Part shown: one piece after another, positions 36,701 through 44,126 of the stretch | Numbering within the stretch: the first letter of the stretch is position 1 | Layout: each line of letters begins with the position of its first letter | Assembly: GCF_014174155.1 (NCBI RefSeq) | Contig: NZ_JABEQM010000002.1 | Span: 62,001-126,000 of the forward strand | Reading direction: 5' to 3' | Source: Gluconacetobacter tumulisoli | Lineage (GTDB): Bacteria > Pseudomonadota > Alphaproteobacteria > Acetobacterales > Acetobacteraceae | DNA: 64,000 nt | The notes under the pieces: model-generated | Database searches by the model: none | Seen by the model: the letters and a program-made list of their open reading frames with translations, nothing else | Told to the model about the DNA's origin: nothing | Position numbers and translations under genes: made by a program

Positions 36701-38499
36701 GCGGTGCGCAGCACCAGTGGCAGGGTGGCGCTGATGCGCGCATCGCGCCGGACCTGTCGCGTCTCGTGCCCCACGGTGATGGCGACCAGCACGATCAGCA
36801 TGCTGATGGCGATCCAGGCCAGGTTCGTCCACAGCGCGTTGAGGGTCAGCCGGTCGTTATGATCCGCCAGCAGCCGCCATATTCCCCAGCCGCCGCCGCA
36901 GGTCAGCACGCCCAGGAACACGATGTTGGGATAGATCGCCCGCCAGTCGGTAAACGAACTGTCGAGGATGCCGCCCTTGTCCGTCACGTTGAACTTCCCG
37001 AGCTTGGGCAGCAGCATGGTCACGATCGTGATCCGTACGAGAAACAGCGCCAGCGCAGTCTCATAGATCTCGCTCCAGAACGAATAGCGCCAGTTCCGTT
37101 GAACCCGCGACGTGGTGGCGATGCAGTGGAAGAGATGCGGCATGGCATAGGCCAGCAGCGCGATGGGCGAGGCCGCGATCAGGGTCTGGTTGAACAGCAG
37201 GTACGACAGCGGCGCGCTGAGGAACACCAGGCGCGGGATGGCGAACAGGAACCCGGCCATCGCCGTGAAATAGCACAGCCGCTGCGGCAGGGTCAGGCCG
37301 CGACCCAGCAGCGGATTGTCCACGCGCAGGATCTGCATCATGCCGCGCGCCCAGCGGATGCGCTGGCCGATATGCAGGATCAGCCGTTCCGTCGATAGTC
37401 CGGCGGCCAGCGGCATCCGCAGATACGCGGTCGACCAGCCCAGGCGCTGCATCCGCAATGCGGTATGGCTGTCCTCGGTCACGGTCTCGGTCGCGATCCC
37501 GCCCACCTGTTCCAGCGCCGTGCGCCGCAGCACCGCGCATGAACCGCAGAAGAAGGACGCGTTCCAGAAATCGTTTCCTTCCTGGACCAGGCCGTAGAAG
37601 ATGTTGCTCTCGGGCGGCACGTTGCGCCCGCGCGACAGGTTCCGCTGGAACGGATCGGGCGAATAGAAATGATGCGGCGTCTGCATCAGGCCCACGCTGG
37701 GGTCGACCAGGAACCAGCCCATCGTGGTCTGCAGGAACGCGCGGGTGGGAACGTGATCGCAATCGAAGATCGCAATGTAATCACCCGTCGTGACCGACAT
37801 CGCGTGATTCAGGTTGCCCGCCTTGGCATGGGCATTGTTCGACCGCGCGATATAGCCGGCGCCGCAGGACCGGGCGAATTCCATGAAAGATTCGCGATGA
37901 CCGTCGTCCAGGATATAGACGTTCAGCCGGTCGGCGGGCCAGTCCATGCTCATGCAGGCCAGCACCGTCACGCGCACGATATCCAGGTCCTCGTTATAGG
38001 TCGGGACATAGACATCCACGCTGGGCCAGGTCGATACGTCGTCGGGCAGCGGCACCGGCTTGCGCTCCAGCGGACGCAGCGTCTGGAAATAGCTCAGCAC
38101 CAGCATCATCACGGCATAGCCTTCGGCCAGCAGCAGGCCGGTGCTCAGGATCGCCTGCGGCCAGGACTGCCACTCCACCGTCTCGGTCAGGCGCCAGGCG
38201 ACATAGCGGAAGGACACCACCAGCGACAGGACCTTGAGGAACAGGGTCGCCTCGCCGCCTTCCTTGCGGTCGACGATGAAGAACAGCGCCACGCCCGCCG
38301 CCGCCACCACCAGCTGCTGGTTGTCGGACAGCAGCGCCTGCGTCGCCAGCAGCGCCAGCCCCGATCCGACCAGCCCGCAGGCCGCCAGGAATTTCGTCCC
38401 GTGCCGTCCCTCCGCCAGGCGGCCGCAACGGCGGCCCAGCCAGGTCATCAGGCGATTGCGGAGAAGGAGGGAGGACAGGCGCGCCGTCGTCTTCGCCAT
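33754..38499 (-). CDS. bcsAB: Fused cellulose synthase BcsA-BcsB (catalytic + PilZ + periplasmic subunit)
   Basis: The 1581-residue inner-membrane fusion polymerises UDP-glucose into cellulose. Residues 1-580 hold membrane helices and the GT2 domain: DDG at 198-200, DCD at 246-248, TED at 341-343 (catalytic base) and QRIRW at 379-383. The PilZ site is intact (RRDAR at 584-588, DVSRGG at 611-616), so c-di-GMP activation is expected. After a hydrophobic segment (about 755-776) and an Ala/Pro/Gly-rich linker of about 90 residues comes BcsB, with a C-terminal membrane anchor (VTVFTVLGALVAGLALHKAV). The fusion is typical of AcsAB in acetic acid bacteria. Its start overlaps the bcsQ stop by 1 nt. 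Confidence 0.96.
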   Translation of the reverse strand: MAKTTARLSSLLLRNRLMTWLGRRCGRLAEGRHGTKFLAACGLVGSGLALLATQALLSDNQQLVVAAAGVALFFIVDRKEGGEATLFLKVLSLVVSFRYVAWRLTETVEWQSWPQAILSTGLLLAEGYAVMMLVLSYFQTLRPLERKPVPLPDDVSTWPSVDVYVPTYNEDLDIVRVTVLACMSMDWPADRLNVYILDDGHRESFMEFARSCGAGYIARSNNAHAKAGNLNHAMSVTTGDYIAIFDCDHVPTRAFLQTTMGWFLVDPSVGLMQTPHHFYSPDPFQRNLSRGRNVPPESNIFYGLVQEGNDFWNASFFCGSCAVLRRTALEQVGGIATETVTEDSHTALRMQRLGWSTAYLRMPLAAGLSTERLILHIGQRIRWARGMMQILRVDNPLLGRGLTLPQRLCYFTAMAGFLFAIPRLVFLSAPLSYLLFNQTLIAASPIALLAYAMPHLFHCIATTSRVQRNWRYSFWSEIYETALALFLVRITIVTMLLPKLGKFNVTDKGGILDSSFTDWRAIYPNIVFLGVLTCGGGWGIWRLLADHNDRLTLNALWTNLAWIAISMLIVLVAITVGHETRQVRRDARISATLPLVLRTADGRLCRGTTIDVSRGGCRVQMDLAAGEAIDPDAVVHVLLEPHDPPVTARTLALRDGVLNLRWTPATIQDEARVTRFVFGRADAWAAWADYPPDRPLRSLWMIISSLRSLAIRSDRPASARHDPRAIEAAQRARQSVSVTTRRSVALEPRKTGTPLMLAGMLVLSSALLGAIPARAAAAPPAASVDPSAPTPFGTSSPAAAPAAGASPPAGGDDGVLLPDSAVAPQGGEAAPSAPGGPAAGGVPPGGADASAENLPGTSTRTRTLHQLGAMDALRMTPFATIQGLNFGVPGNQVVTAAHLTLTGAVSPALLPSVSSVTVRLNDQYIGTIPVDRDHPAFGPVTFQINPVFFVGRNTINFTFAGQEDVGGQPGTNPFSGMLWAEVSGQSTLTLTTAPLPPRRMLSQLPAPFLDPAVAEPAVVPFVLPAGAAAASLKPAAVIASWFGRIADFHKVSFPVSDSAPASGSAVAVGVLSRLPPALTRGIVASGPTLAEILNPNDPFGTILLVTGRTPDEVATAARTLVFMPESLASTSSQTVAPVSIPARRPYDAPAFIPTDRVVRFGELVSVGTLQGYGYVPGTLSVPFRISPDLYTWRGRPFTADFRIHAPLASNFDLEQSRVDVSLNGLYLHSYAWRPARRLPRWIAQYLPLHSALEEDRLALPSWGVYGQNALQFYFDGRPIARRDGGIVAQDMAVSIDPDSTLDFRRAHHFTTLPNLAYFANSGFPFTRMADLSDTVVVLPDQPGAAVTTAFLDLMGVLGSYTWYPAERLTIMGASGIATVPDSDLLVMDTLQGSGPIASLLDQTPYRIENGRLHVAERSILNGIRYVFAGGPVDETRTVTLDGSLDLQSGGALIGARSPLGGQRSMVMMLAGTPQGLDDLVHALQAPERQRGIQGDLTVINGDKIVASRNGPIYTVGTLPWWLWFDWFLRGHPVRVTVFTVLGALVAGLALHKAVSLRAARRKAYVDPRDISGAQNRGGPAR

Positions 38500-39254
38500 C
38501 AGTATCGTCCCAGCGCCGTCAGCAATTTCCGGCAGATACCCGCGATGTCGTGGCTGGCCTGCGCGCGCGGGGCGTAGGCTGCGACCGTCTTCTGCGCCGC
38601 CAGCGCCTCGGACACGTATTCGTCGCGATGCACCACCCCCAGCAGGCGCGGCCCCATCTGGGCGGCCAGGCTGCGGGCGATGCGCGGTCCCAGGCGCGTC
38701 ATGGGATCGAACTGGTTGATAACGAAATACTGCGCGGCCGGCAGCCCATGGCCATACGCCCGCCCCGATTCGATGTCGGGGAACAGCGCGGCCGAGGCCG
38801 CATCGGCCGCCAGCACCGTCAGCAGGACATCCACATGCGGCAGGATCGCCCGCAGCGCCGTCGACGGACCGGGCTCGGTATCGACCACGACCATCGACGC
38901 GGGGTCGGACGCCAGAATCCTCAGCGGCTCGGCCAGCAGCGCGGGGGCCTGTTCCAGACGGGCCGACATGTTCACCGACGCCGACAGGTCCAGCGCGCCG
39001 TACGGCAGCACCGTCATGCCGTCGTCCGTACGCTGCCCCACCTGGTGCCAGAGCTGCGGCTGGTCCAGCATATGGGCGAAGCCCCGCCCTTCATGCAGGG
39101 GCACGCCCAGATGCAGGCGCAGCATGTTCTGGGGATCCAGGTCGACGGCCACGACGCGCAGCGTCGGATCCAGCGCCAGCGTGGTCGCCAGATTGGCCGC
39201 CATCGTGCTTTTGCCCACGCCCCCCTTCGGAGAGACGCAACAGATCAATGGCAT
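38499..39254 (-). CDS. bcsQ: BcsQ, ParA/MinD-like ATPase of cellulose synthesis
   Basis: The 251-residue protein begins MPLICCVSPKGGVGKST with the deviant Walker A, then VVAVDLDPQN and VVVDTEPGPS, the MinD/ParA layout. BcsQ localises or activates the synthase at the cell pole in enterobacteria. ATG at 39254 is chosen because the family starts directly before the Walker A; AAAGG lies about 9 bp upstream. It is placed between the proline-rich protein and bcsAB. Standard Komagataeibacter type I operons lack bcsQ, so this is a mixed layout. Confidence 0.92.
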   Translation of the reverse strand: MPLICCVSPKGGVGKSTMAANLATTLALDPTLRVVAVDLDPQNMLRLHLGVPLHEGRGFAHMLDQPQLWHQVGQRTDDGMTVLPYGALDLSASVNMSARLEQAPALLAEPLRILASDPASMVVVDTEPGPSTALRAILPHVDVLLTVLAADAASAALFPDIESGRAYGHGLPAAQYFVINQFDPMTRLGPRIARSLAAQMGPRLLGVVHRDEYVSEALAAQKTVAAYAPRAQASHDIAGICRKLLTALGRY

Positions 39255-39339
39255 CGAGCGCCTTTCGCCACGGCATCCGTCATTGTCACCGGCCCCGAAG
39301 CAGGATCCGTGCCCCGAGGGCAGGACGACACCGGCGCGG

Positions 39340-39990
39340 TCAGCGGAAAATATCCCGAAGGCTGCTGTCCGCCCGGCCGGCGGGCGGGGCCGCACGGCGC
39401 AGGACCGCAAACATCTCCGTCAGGCTGACGCCGTGCGAAGATTGCGAAGATGAAGATTCGGGCGACCGCGCGGGGGACGGGGCCGGGGACTGCGGACGGC
39501 CGGCACCACCCAGCCCGGCGAGACCTGCAAGGCCGGGTGCCGGGGCCGGAGAGGCCGGGGCGGGGCGCGCCGATGCGGGGAACGTCGAAGCAGGGAACGA
39601 AGGCGTCGGAGCCATGGATGAAGGGGCCGCGGATGAGGAGGGAGCCGCAGAGGGCGGGACCGGAACCGGGGACGGGGGAACCGCCGCGGCCGGCGCGTCG
39701 GCCAGGCCGAACAGCCCGCCGCCACCGCGCGGCTCGGGCGGCCGTGGCGTGCCGCCCAGCCCCGCCAGGCCGGCCAGCGGCGCAGCCGGCGGCGCCGGGG
39801 TCGGCGACGCGATGGTGGTGGGATGAATCCGGTCGAGATTGTCGAAGGCGCGATAGGGGAACAGCGGCTCGCCCACCGCGACCCGCAGGCCCGAGACATC
39901 GGGGGCGCCGGCATCGTCCACGCCCGTCAGCACCGACGGGGGCAGCGCGGCGTTCAATAGCGGGAAATCGGCGTCGGTATCGTTTGACAT
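39340..39990 (-). CDS. Proline-rich cellulose accessory protein (BcsP / Ccp-like)
   Basis: The 216-residue protein has an acidic N-terminus (MSNDTDADFPLLNAALP), a Pro/Ala/Ser-rich middle with the repeat AGLAGLGG twice, and a short C-terminal segment SLTEMFAVLRRA followed by SSLRDIFR. That end resembles the C-terminus of Komagataeibacter CcpAx/BcsH (an EVF-L pattern then SLRE), recalled from memory rather than aligned. BcsP proteins of other bacteria also precede bcsQ. It may organise synthase complexes in the cytoplasm. AGGGG precedes the ATG. It is the first gene of the bcsP-Q-AB-C-D set. Confidence 0.7.
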   Translation of the reverse strand: MSNDTDADFPLLNAALPPSVLTGVDDAGAPDVSGLRVAVGEPLFPYRAFDNLDRIHPTTIASPTPAPPAAPLAGLAGLGGTPRPPEPRGGGGLFGLADAPAAAVPPSPVPVPPSAAPSSSAAPSSMAPTPSFPASTFPASARPAPASPAPAPGLAGLAGLGGAGRPQSPAPSPARSPESSSSQSSHGVSLTEMFAVLRRAAPPAGRADSSLRDIFR

Positions 39991-40207
39991 CGGGCACCCC
40001 TGAAACACCATCCATTGGGAACCGGCATCACGTCCCGACAATGTCAGGGCCGTATCAGGCCGGGTAACATCCCCTGTTCACGAACGGACCGACCGGGGCC
40101 GGCCGGCCACCTGTTCCGGCATAATTCCGAATATTTCATCCTGGCGGACACGTCAGCATGTCGTATTCGAAGCAATCCGGGGAAGACATGAAAAAAACAT
40201 CCCGATT

Positions 40208-40235
40208 TTTATAACATATACCCGATTCCTCGCAA
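40208..40235 (-). promoter_or_regulatory. Candidate sigma70 promoter for the bcsP-bcsQ-bcsAB operon
   Basis: On the leftward strand TTGCGA (40235-40230) and TATAAA (40213-40208) are separated by 16 bp in the only AT-rich patch of the bcsZ-bcsP gap. AATCGGG occurs twice around the -10. The start would be near 40200, leaving a leader of about 210 nt before bcsP. Apart from this, the 39991-40269 gap holds nothing recognisable. Confidence 0.45.
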
Positions 40236-40269
40236 GAACCAGGGGAGTTCTTCCATTTCGCCAGTGATA

Positions 40270-41343
40270 TCAATTCGGTGATGCGGCCTGACGCATGACG
40301 CCGGCGGCCATCCCGTCCTGCACCAGCCGCGACAGCAACGTCAGCGACGCGGAGTAATAATTGGTGTTCGTTTCCATCGCCGGAAAATCCGACGGGTCCG
40401 CCAGGCCGCAGGCGACACCCAGCGCATGGAAGCCGGGCGGGGCGCCATAGGGCGCGCGCTCGCCGGTCTTCAGGTCCACCCAGGCCGGCAGGCCGCCGGG
40501 ACCCCAGGCGTTCCAGTACCGTTGCAGCGAAGCCCGCGTCGGCGCATCCAGCATCCCGGCCCATTGCAGGTAAAGCGGCACGCGGATGGCGTCATAGGAA
40601 AAACGGGGCGGCCAGGACTGCGCAATCCCCGGCGTCCCGCCGACCTTGGGCAACGCCAGCCAGTCCGGCGGCAGGTCCCACCGCCCGAACTTCGCCCGAT
40701 GCAGCAGACGCCGCCCGTCGCGCACCACCCGCATCCAGGTGGCGGCATCGTCCAGCAGCGCCCCCGCCAGCAGGGCCGGCATGATGTAGTAGGACGGGTT
40801 CAGCACCACGCGGTCCGAAAAGGAAAACCCGTACAGGCCCGGCAACAGCACGGAGTACGATCCTACCTGGACCACGAGTTTCTTGCGGACCGCGGCATAG
40901 ATCGCGCAGGCGGCGTCCGTCAGTTCCTGCCGCCCCCAGCGATCGCCCGCCAGGGTCAGGGCCAGCGCGATCAGCAGGTCGCCGTCGGTCGCATTCTCGC
41001 TCTCCGGCACAGGGTTGGGCGCGTCGGGCAGGTAATGCCAGGCGTGCAGCGCGTCGTCCCGGCGACGCAACGTCTGCTCGGTCCAGCGAAACAGGCTGTT
41101 GAACGTGTCCTGGTCGTCGAACGCCTGCGCGAACAGCATGCCATAGCCCTGCCCCTCGGTATGCGAGACATTGCCGTTGCCATTGTCGATCACACGCCCG
41201 TCGGCCGAGACGAAATGCCGGCGATAGAACATCCAGTCATTCATATCGGCGGCGCGCGCGGCGATGCCCCCCGGCTTCAGGGTCGCCATCGCCCCGCCGG
41301 CCGCCGCCGCCAGAACGTGACGCCGCGCAAGAAACGCTGTCAT
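40270..41343 (-). CDS. bcsZ: Endoglucanase BcsZ/CmcAx (GH8)
   Basis: The 357-residue secreted enzyme has a twin-Arg-like signal (FLARRHVLAAAAGGAMA), the GH8 acid Glu63 in HTEGQGYGM, ATDGDLL at 118-124 and the base Asp251 in FSYDAIRVPLY. It cuts beta-1,4-glucan in the periplasm and is needed for normal cellulose assembly in acetic acid bacteria. An ATG seven codons upstream is also possible. It lies 280 bp before the bcsP gene on the same strand, and is divergent from the PadR gene. Confidence 0.92.
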   Translation of the reverse strand: MTAFLARRHVLAAAAGGAMATLKPGGIAARAADMNDWMFYRRHFVSADGRVIDNGNGNVSHTEGQGYGMLFAQAFDDQDTFNSLFRWTEQTLRRRDDALHAWHYLPDAPNPVPESENATDGDLLIALALTLAGDRWGRQELTDAACAIYAAVRKKLVVQVGSYSVLLPGLYGFSFSDRVVLNPSYYIMPALLAGALLDDAATWMRVVRDGRRLLHRAKFGRWDLPPDWLALPKVGGTPGIAQSWPPRFSYDAIRVPLYLQWAGMLDAPTRASLQRYWNAWGPGGLPAWVDLKTGERAPYGAPPGFHALGVACGLADPSDFPAMETNTNYYSASLTLLSRLVQDGMAAGVMRQAASPN

Positions 41344-41550
41344 CGGACCGCTGTCATCCCTCATCGCCGGGGATGGGACCCCGGGAAAACCCGCCGGGCG
41401 CCGTCATGGACCATCCCGCGACACGGTCGCGGCGCCCCGCTCGCTCGGGGATCGCGCGCCATGTCATGGTCAGCCTTACCGCCAAAACCCGCCGCCGTCA
41501 TCCCGCTCCACGCGGGGACGCCCCGGCCGAGGCAACGGAATCCGGTCGTT

Positions 41551-41596
41551 AGATTTATCTTGAATTATATCTTTAGATACGTATATCGTAAGATAT
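41551..41596 (+). promoter_or_regulatory. Operator/promoter of the PadR-siderophore reductase operon
   Basis: Two tandem copies of ATATC-N4-GATA, at 41567-41579 and 41583-41596 (16-bp period), are preceded by the inverted AGATTTATCT at 41551. The second copy runs into the ATG. A TTGAAT (41560-41565) and TATATC (41582-41587) with a 16-bp spacer form a possible promoter whose start would fall at the ATG itself. That suggests a leaderless mRNA autorepressed by the PadR protein. Confidence 0.5.
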
Positions 41597-42224
41597 GTTT
41601 AAAAATCACACTCCCTCCCATCGCCTTCATCATGTCCTGCATGCCATCGGCCGCCGAGGCGGACGCCACGGTTTCGGCCGCGGCTTCGGCGACGGCTTCG
41701 GCCGGGGATTCGGTGGCGGCGATTTCCCCACCGGGCGCAAGCTCGGCTCCGAAGACCTCCAGCTGGTTCTTCTGGCCCTGCTCGCGGAAAAGCCCGCCCA
41801 TGGCTATGAGATGATCCGCCTGCTGGAAGAGCGGTCGGGCGGATTCTACGCCCCCAGCCCCGGCATGATCTATCCGGCCCTGACCTATCTGGACGAAATC
41901 GGGTACGCCGCCGTGACGCAGGACGGCAACCGCAAGCTCTACACCCTGACCGATGACGGGCGCGCCTACCTGGACGGCCGCCGCGCACAGGCCGACGCCA
42001 TCCTCGATATGCTGGCACGGATCGGCGGTCGCATGGCCGAGGTGCGCGAGGCCTTCGCCGGCGTCGACGCGCACGACCCGCAGGCCGCCGACGAACTGCA
42101 TCAGGCCCGCCACGTCCTCAAGCGCGCCCTGGTGCGCAAGCGCGGCTGTTCGCCGGACGAGGCCCGCCGCATCGCGCAGATCCTGGCCCGCGCCGCCGCG
42201 GACATCTCCGGCGACGCCGGCTGA
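41595..42224 (+). CDS. PadR-family regulator, YqjI-like (His/Gly-rich N-terminus)
   Basis: The 209-residue regulator has a PadR winged helix (LQLVLLALLAEKPAHGYEMIRLLEE, GGFYAPSPGMIYPALTYLDE) after an N-terminal tail with five His and many Gly/Arg (NHTPSHRLHHVLHAIGRRGG, GFGRGFGDGFGRGFGGG). E. coli YqjI has the same layout: its His/Cys-rich tail binds nickel, and it controls the ferric reductase gene yqjH. Here a YqjH-type gene follows 34 bp downstream. No ribosome site is seen at the ATG, consistent with a leaderless transcript. Confidence 0.85.
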   Translation: MFKNHTPSHRLHHVLHAIGRRGGRHGFGRGFGDGFGRGFGGGDFPTGRKLGSEDLQLVLLALLAEKPAHGYEMIRLLEERSGGFYAPSPGMIYPALTYLDEIGYAAVTQDGNRKLYTLTDDGRAYLDGRRAQADAILDMLARIGGRMAEVREAFAGVDAHDPQAADELHQARHVLKRALVRKRGCSPDEARRIAQILARAAADISGDAG

Positions 42225-42258
42225 TGCCTCCTGTTTCCCCAGGCAAAGGCCATCTGTC

Positions 42259-43089
42259 ATGACCCTTCTGTTCCGCACCCCGGTGCGCCTGCGCCATCCC
42301 CTGCGCCTGCGCCACGTCCAGGTCGCGCGCGTCGAGCAATTGTCGCCGCGCATGCGCCGTATCGTCTTCACCGGCCCGACGCTGGAGGGCTTCACCAGCG
42401 CGGCGGCGGACGACCATGTAAAACTGTTCTTCCCCCCGCCCGGGACGGACCGGCCCATCCTGCCCGATCCCGGCGCAGGTCCCGGCGCCGCGGGCGACGG
42501 ACCGCCGCCCGTCAGCCGCGACTACACGCCCCGGCGCTTCGACCCGGCGACGGGCGAACTCAGCGTCGAATTCGTCCTGCACGGCGATGGTCCCGCCACG
42601 ACCTGGGCGGCGCAGGCCCGGCCCGGACAATGGCTGGGCGTCGGAGGACCGCGCGGATCGGTCCTGATTCCCGACGATTACGCGGCCTATCTGCTGATCG
42701 GCGACGAAACCGCCCTGCCCGCCATCGCGCGGCGGCTGGAGGAACTGCCGCCCGGCACGCGCGTGACCGCCCTGATCGAGGTCGCCGACAGCCACGAGGA
42801 ACGGCGCCTGCCCACCGCGGCGGATGCCACCATCGTCTGGCTGCATCGCAATGGCACCCCCGCCGGCCAGTCGCCGGTGCTGGACGAGGCGCTGCGCCGC
42901 CTGCCGCTTCCCACGCGCGACATCCATGTCTGGATCGGCGCCGAGATCGAAACGGCCCGGCGCCTGCGCGCCCACCTGATGGCGGACGAGGCCCTGGATC
43001 GCCGCCAGATCCGTGCCGCAGGCTACTGGCGGCGCGGCGCCGCAAACGGTGGCGCCCGGATCGAGGACCCCCAGGCGGATCCCGCCTGA
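42259..43089 (+). CDS. Siderophore-interacting protein / ferric reductase (YqjH/ViuB-like)
   Basis: This 276-residue flavoprotein has an FAD-binding barrel (VARVEQLSPRMRRIVFTG, DDHVKLFFPPP, SRDYTPRRFDP) and an NAD(P)-binding half (YLLIGDETALPAIARRLEELP, WIGAEIETARRLRAHL, GYWRRGAA). This is the siderophore-interacting protein family that releases iron by reducing ferric siderophores in the cytoplasm. AAAGG lies about 9 bp before the ATG. It is probably controlled by the upstream YqjI-like PadR, linking it to iron/nickel homeostasis. Confidence 0.9.
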   Translation: MTLLFRTPVRLRHPLRLRHVQVARVEQLSPRMRRIVFTGPTLEGFTSAAADDHVKLFFPPPGTDRPILPDPGAGPGAAGDGPPPVSRDYTPRRFDPATGELSVEFVLHGDGPATTWAAQARPGQWLGVGGPRGSVLIPDDYAAYLLIGDETALPAIARRLEELPPGTRVTALIEVADSHEERRLPTAADATIVWLHRNGTPAGQSPVLDEALRRLPLPTRDIHVWIGAEIETARRLRAHLMADEALDRRQIRAAGYWRRGAANGGARIEDPQADPA

Positions 43090-43122
43090 ACGGCCGATCG
43101 CCCCCTCCCGCTCCGGAATCAA

Positions 43123-43158
43123 AAAAGGCGGCGCTCCCCGAAGGGAACGCCGCCTTTT
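43123..43158. terminator. Bidirectional rho-independent terminator
   Basis: A GGCGGCG/CGCCGCC stem (43127-43133 with 43148-43154), with an inner TCCC/GGGA stem, is flanked by AAAA before and TTTT after, so it can end transcripts in both directions. It lies between the convergent reductase gene and cspA gene. Confidence 0.85.
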
Positions 43159-43229
43159 CCTGATGCGCCGCCGTCACCGGGGCGATCGCCTGGCCCCGGT
43201 CGGACGGGTTGCCCCGCCCGGCCCGGGAC

Positions 43230-43436
43230 TCACTCCGCCTTCAGACCCACGGCGGAGGTCTTGCCGTTACGGCCCTTCTCCAGCTCGTAGCTGACGCTCT
43301 GTCCCTCGTTCAGGCTGCGCAGCCCGGCCTGCTCGACCGCGCTGATATGCACGAAGACGTCGCTGGAGCCGTCGGTCGGCTGGATGAAGCCGTACCCCTT
43401 CTCCGAGTTGAACCACTTTACGGTACCTGTCGCCAT
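43230..43436 (-). CDS. Cold-shock protein (CspA family)
   Basis: The 68-residue single cold-shock domain has RNP1 KGYGFIQP and RNP2 VFVHISAV after [10 protein letters not shown]. It binds single-stranded RNA/DNA as an mRNA chaperone. AGGAG lies 8 bp before the ATG. A 234-bp gap upstream, AT-rich near the MarR side, probably includes a long leader, common for csp genes. Acetic acid bacteria carry several copies; which one this is cannot be told. Confidence 0.93.
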   Translation of the reverse strand: MATGTVKWFNSEKGYGFIQPTDGSSDVFVHISAVEQAGLRSLNEGQSVSYELEKGRNGKTSAVGLKAE

Positions 43437-43625
43437 TGCAGGTCTCCTGATATTCGGCTTCCACGCGAACATGCGTGGCATCGAGACTTTTCAAAATGGA
43501 GAGACCAGAACTTCGCCGAGCGGCTGTTGTGCGATCCTGCCGAGGCCAAAAAGTCCAGCCGCGCGCTACATTATAGATCGGGGCGGAGAATTGCACGCAC
43601 CAATATTGCGGATCGCCGACGATAC

Positions 43626-43650
43626 ATTTAGATAGGTTATCTACCTAAAT
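43626..43650. promoter_or_regulatory. MarR-type operator, 10-bp inverted repeat
   Basis: ATTTAGATAG at 43626-43635 and CTACCTAAAT at 43641-43650 are inverted repeats with one mismatch and a 5-bp spacer. They lie 20 bp upstream of the marR ATG. Size and spacing fit a MarR dimer site that would control the marR/efflux operon. Confidence 0.7.
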
Positions 43651-43670
43651 GGAAAACGGGTCCTCCGCCC

Positions 43671-44126
43671 ATGCCATCCCGCACCGTTCCCACCGCTCCC
43701 GCGTCCCTGGACGACGCCGCCGACCTGGCCGAAACCCTGCGCCCGGTGCTCCATCGCCTCTATCGCCGGCTGCGGCGCGAGGGCGGGGAGACGGGAATTT
43801 CCCCGCTGCAGACCCTGCTGCTGGCCGTCGTCATGGATCATCCGGGGATCGGCGTCGCCGAACTGGCCCGTCGCGAAAACCTGCGCGGCCCGACGATCAG
43901 CGCGCATGTCAAATCCCTGGTCGCGGGCGGATTGCTGGACCGCGCGCCATCGCTGCAGGACCGCCGGCGGGCCGGCCTGGCCATCACCCCCCAGGGCCTG
44001 GCGGTCATCGCCGCCCTGCGCCGGCGCCGCACCGACTGGCTGGCCGGCGCGCTGGCGCGCCTGTCCCCCGACGCCCGCCAGGCGATCCGCGCGGCCGCCG
44101 CGCCGCTGGCCGAGATCGCGCAATGA
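43671..44126 (+). CDS. MarR-family transcriptional regulator
   Basis: The 151-residue regulator has a winged helix with GISPLQTLLLAVVMDHPG, VAELARRENLRGPTISAHVK, and the beta-wing LLDRAPSLQDRRRAGLAITPQG, the MarR signature. It overlaps the DHA2 efflux gene (ATGA), so it is very likely a local repressor of that pump, released by a small aromatic or phenolic ligand. The inverted repeat just upstream is its likely operator. Confidence 0.92.
   Translation: MPSRTVPTAPASLDDAADLAETLRPVLHRLYRRLRREGGETGISPLQTLLLAVVMDHPGIGVAELARRENLRGPTISAHVKSLVAGGLLDRAPSLQDRRRAGLAITPQGLAVIAALRRRRTDWLAGALARLSPDARQAIRAAAAPLAEIAQ

Noticed and set aside
34753-37398. 881-codon plus-strand frame antisense to bcsAB
   Set aside because: Gln/Gly/Arg-rich shadow of the synthase gene.
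43649-44122. In-frame extension of the DHA2 exporter through marR
   Set aside because: The marR gene in another frame is clear and its ATGA overlap sets the exporter start at 44123.
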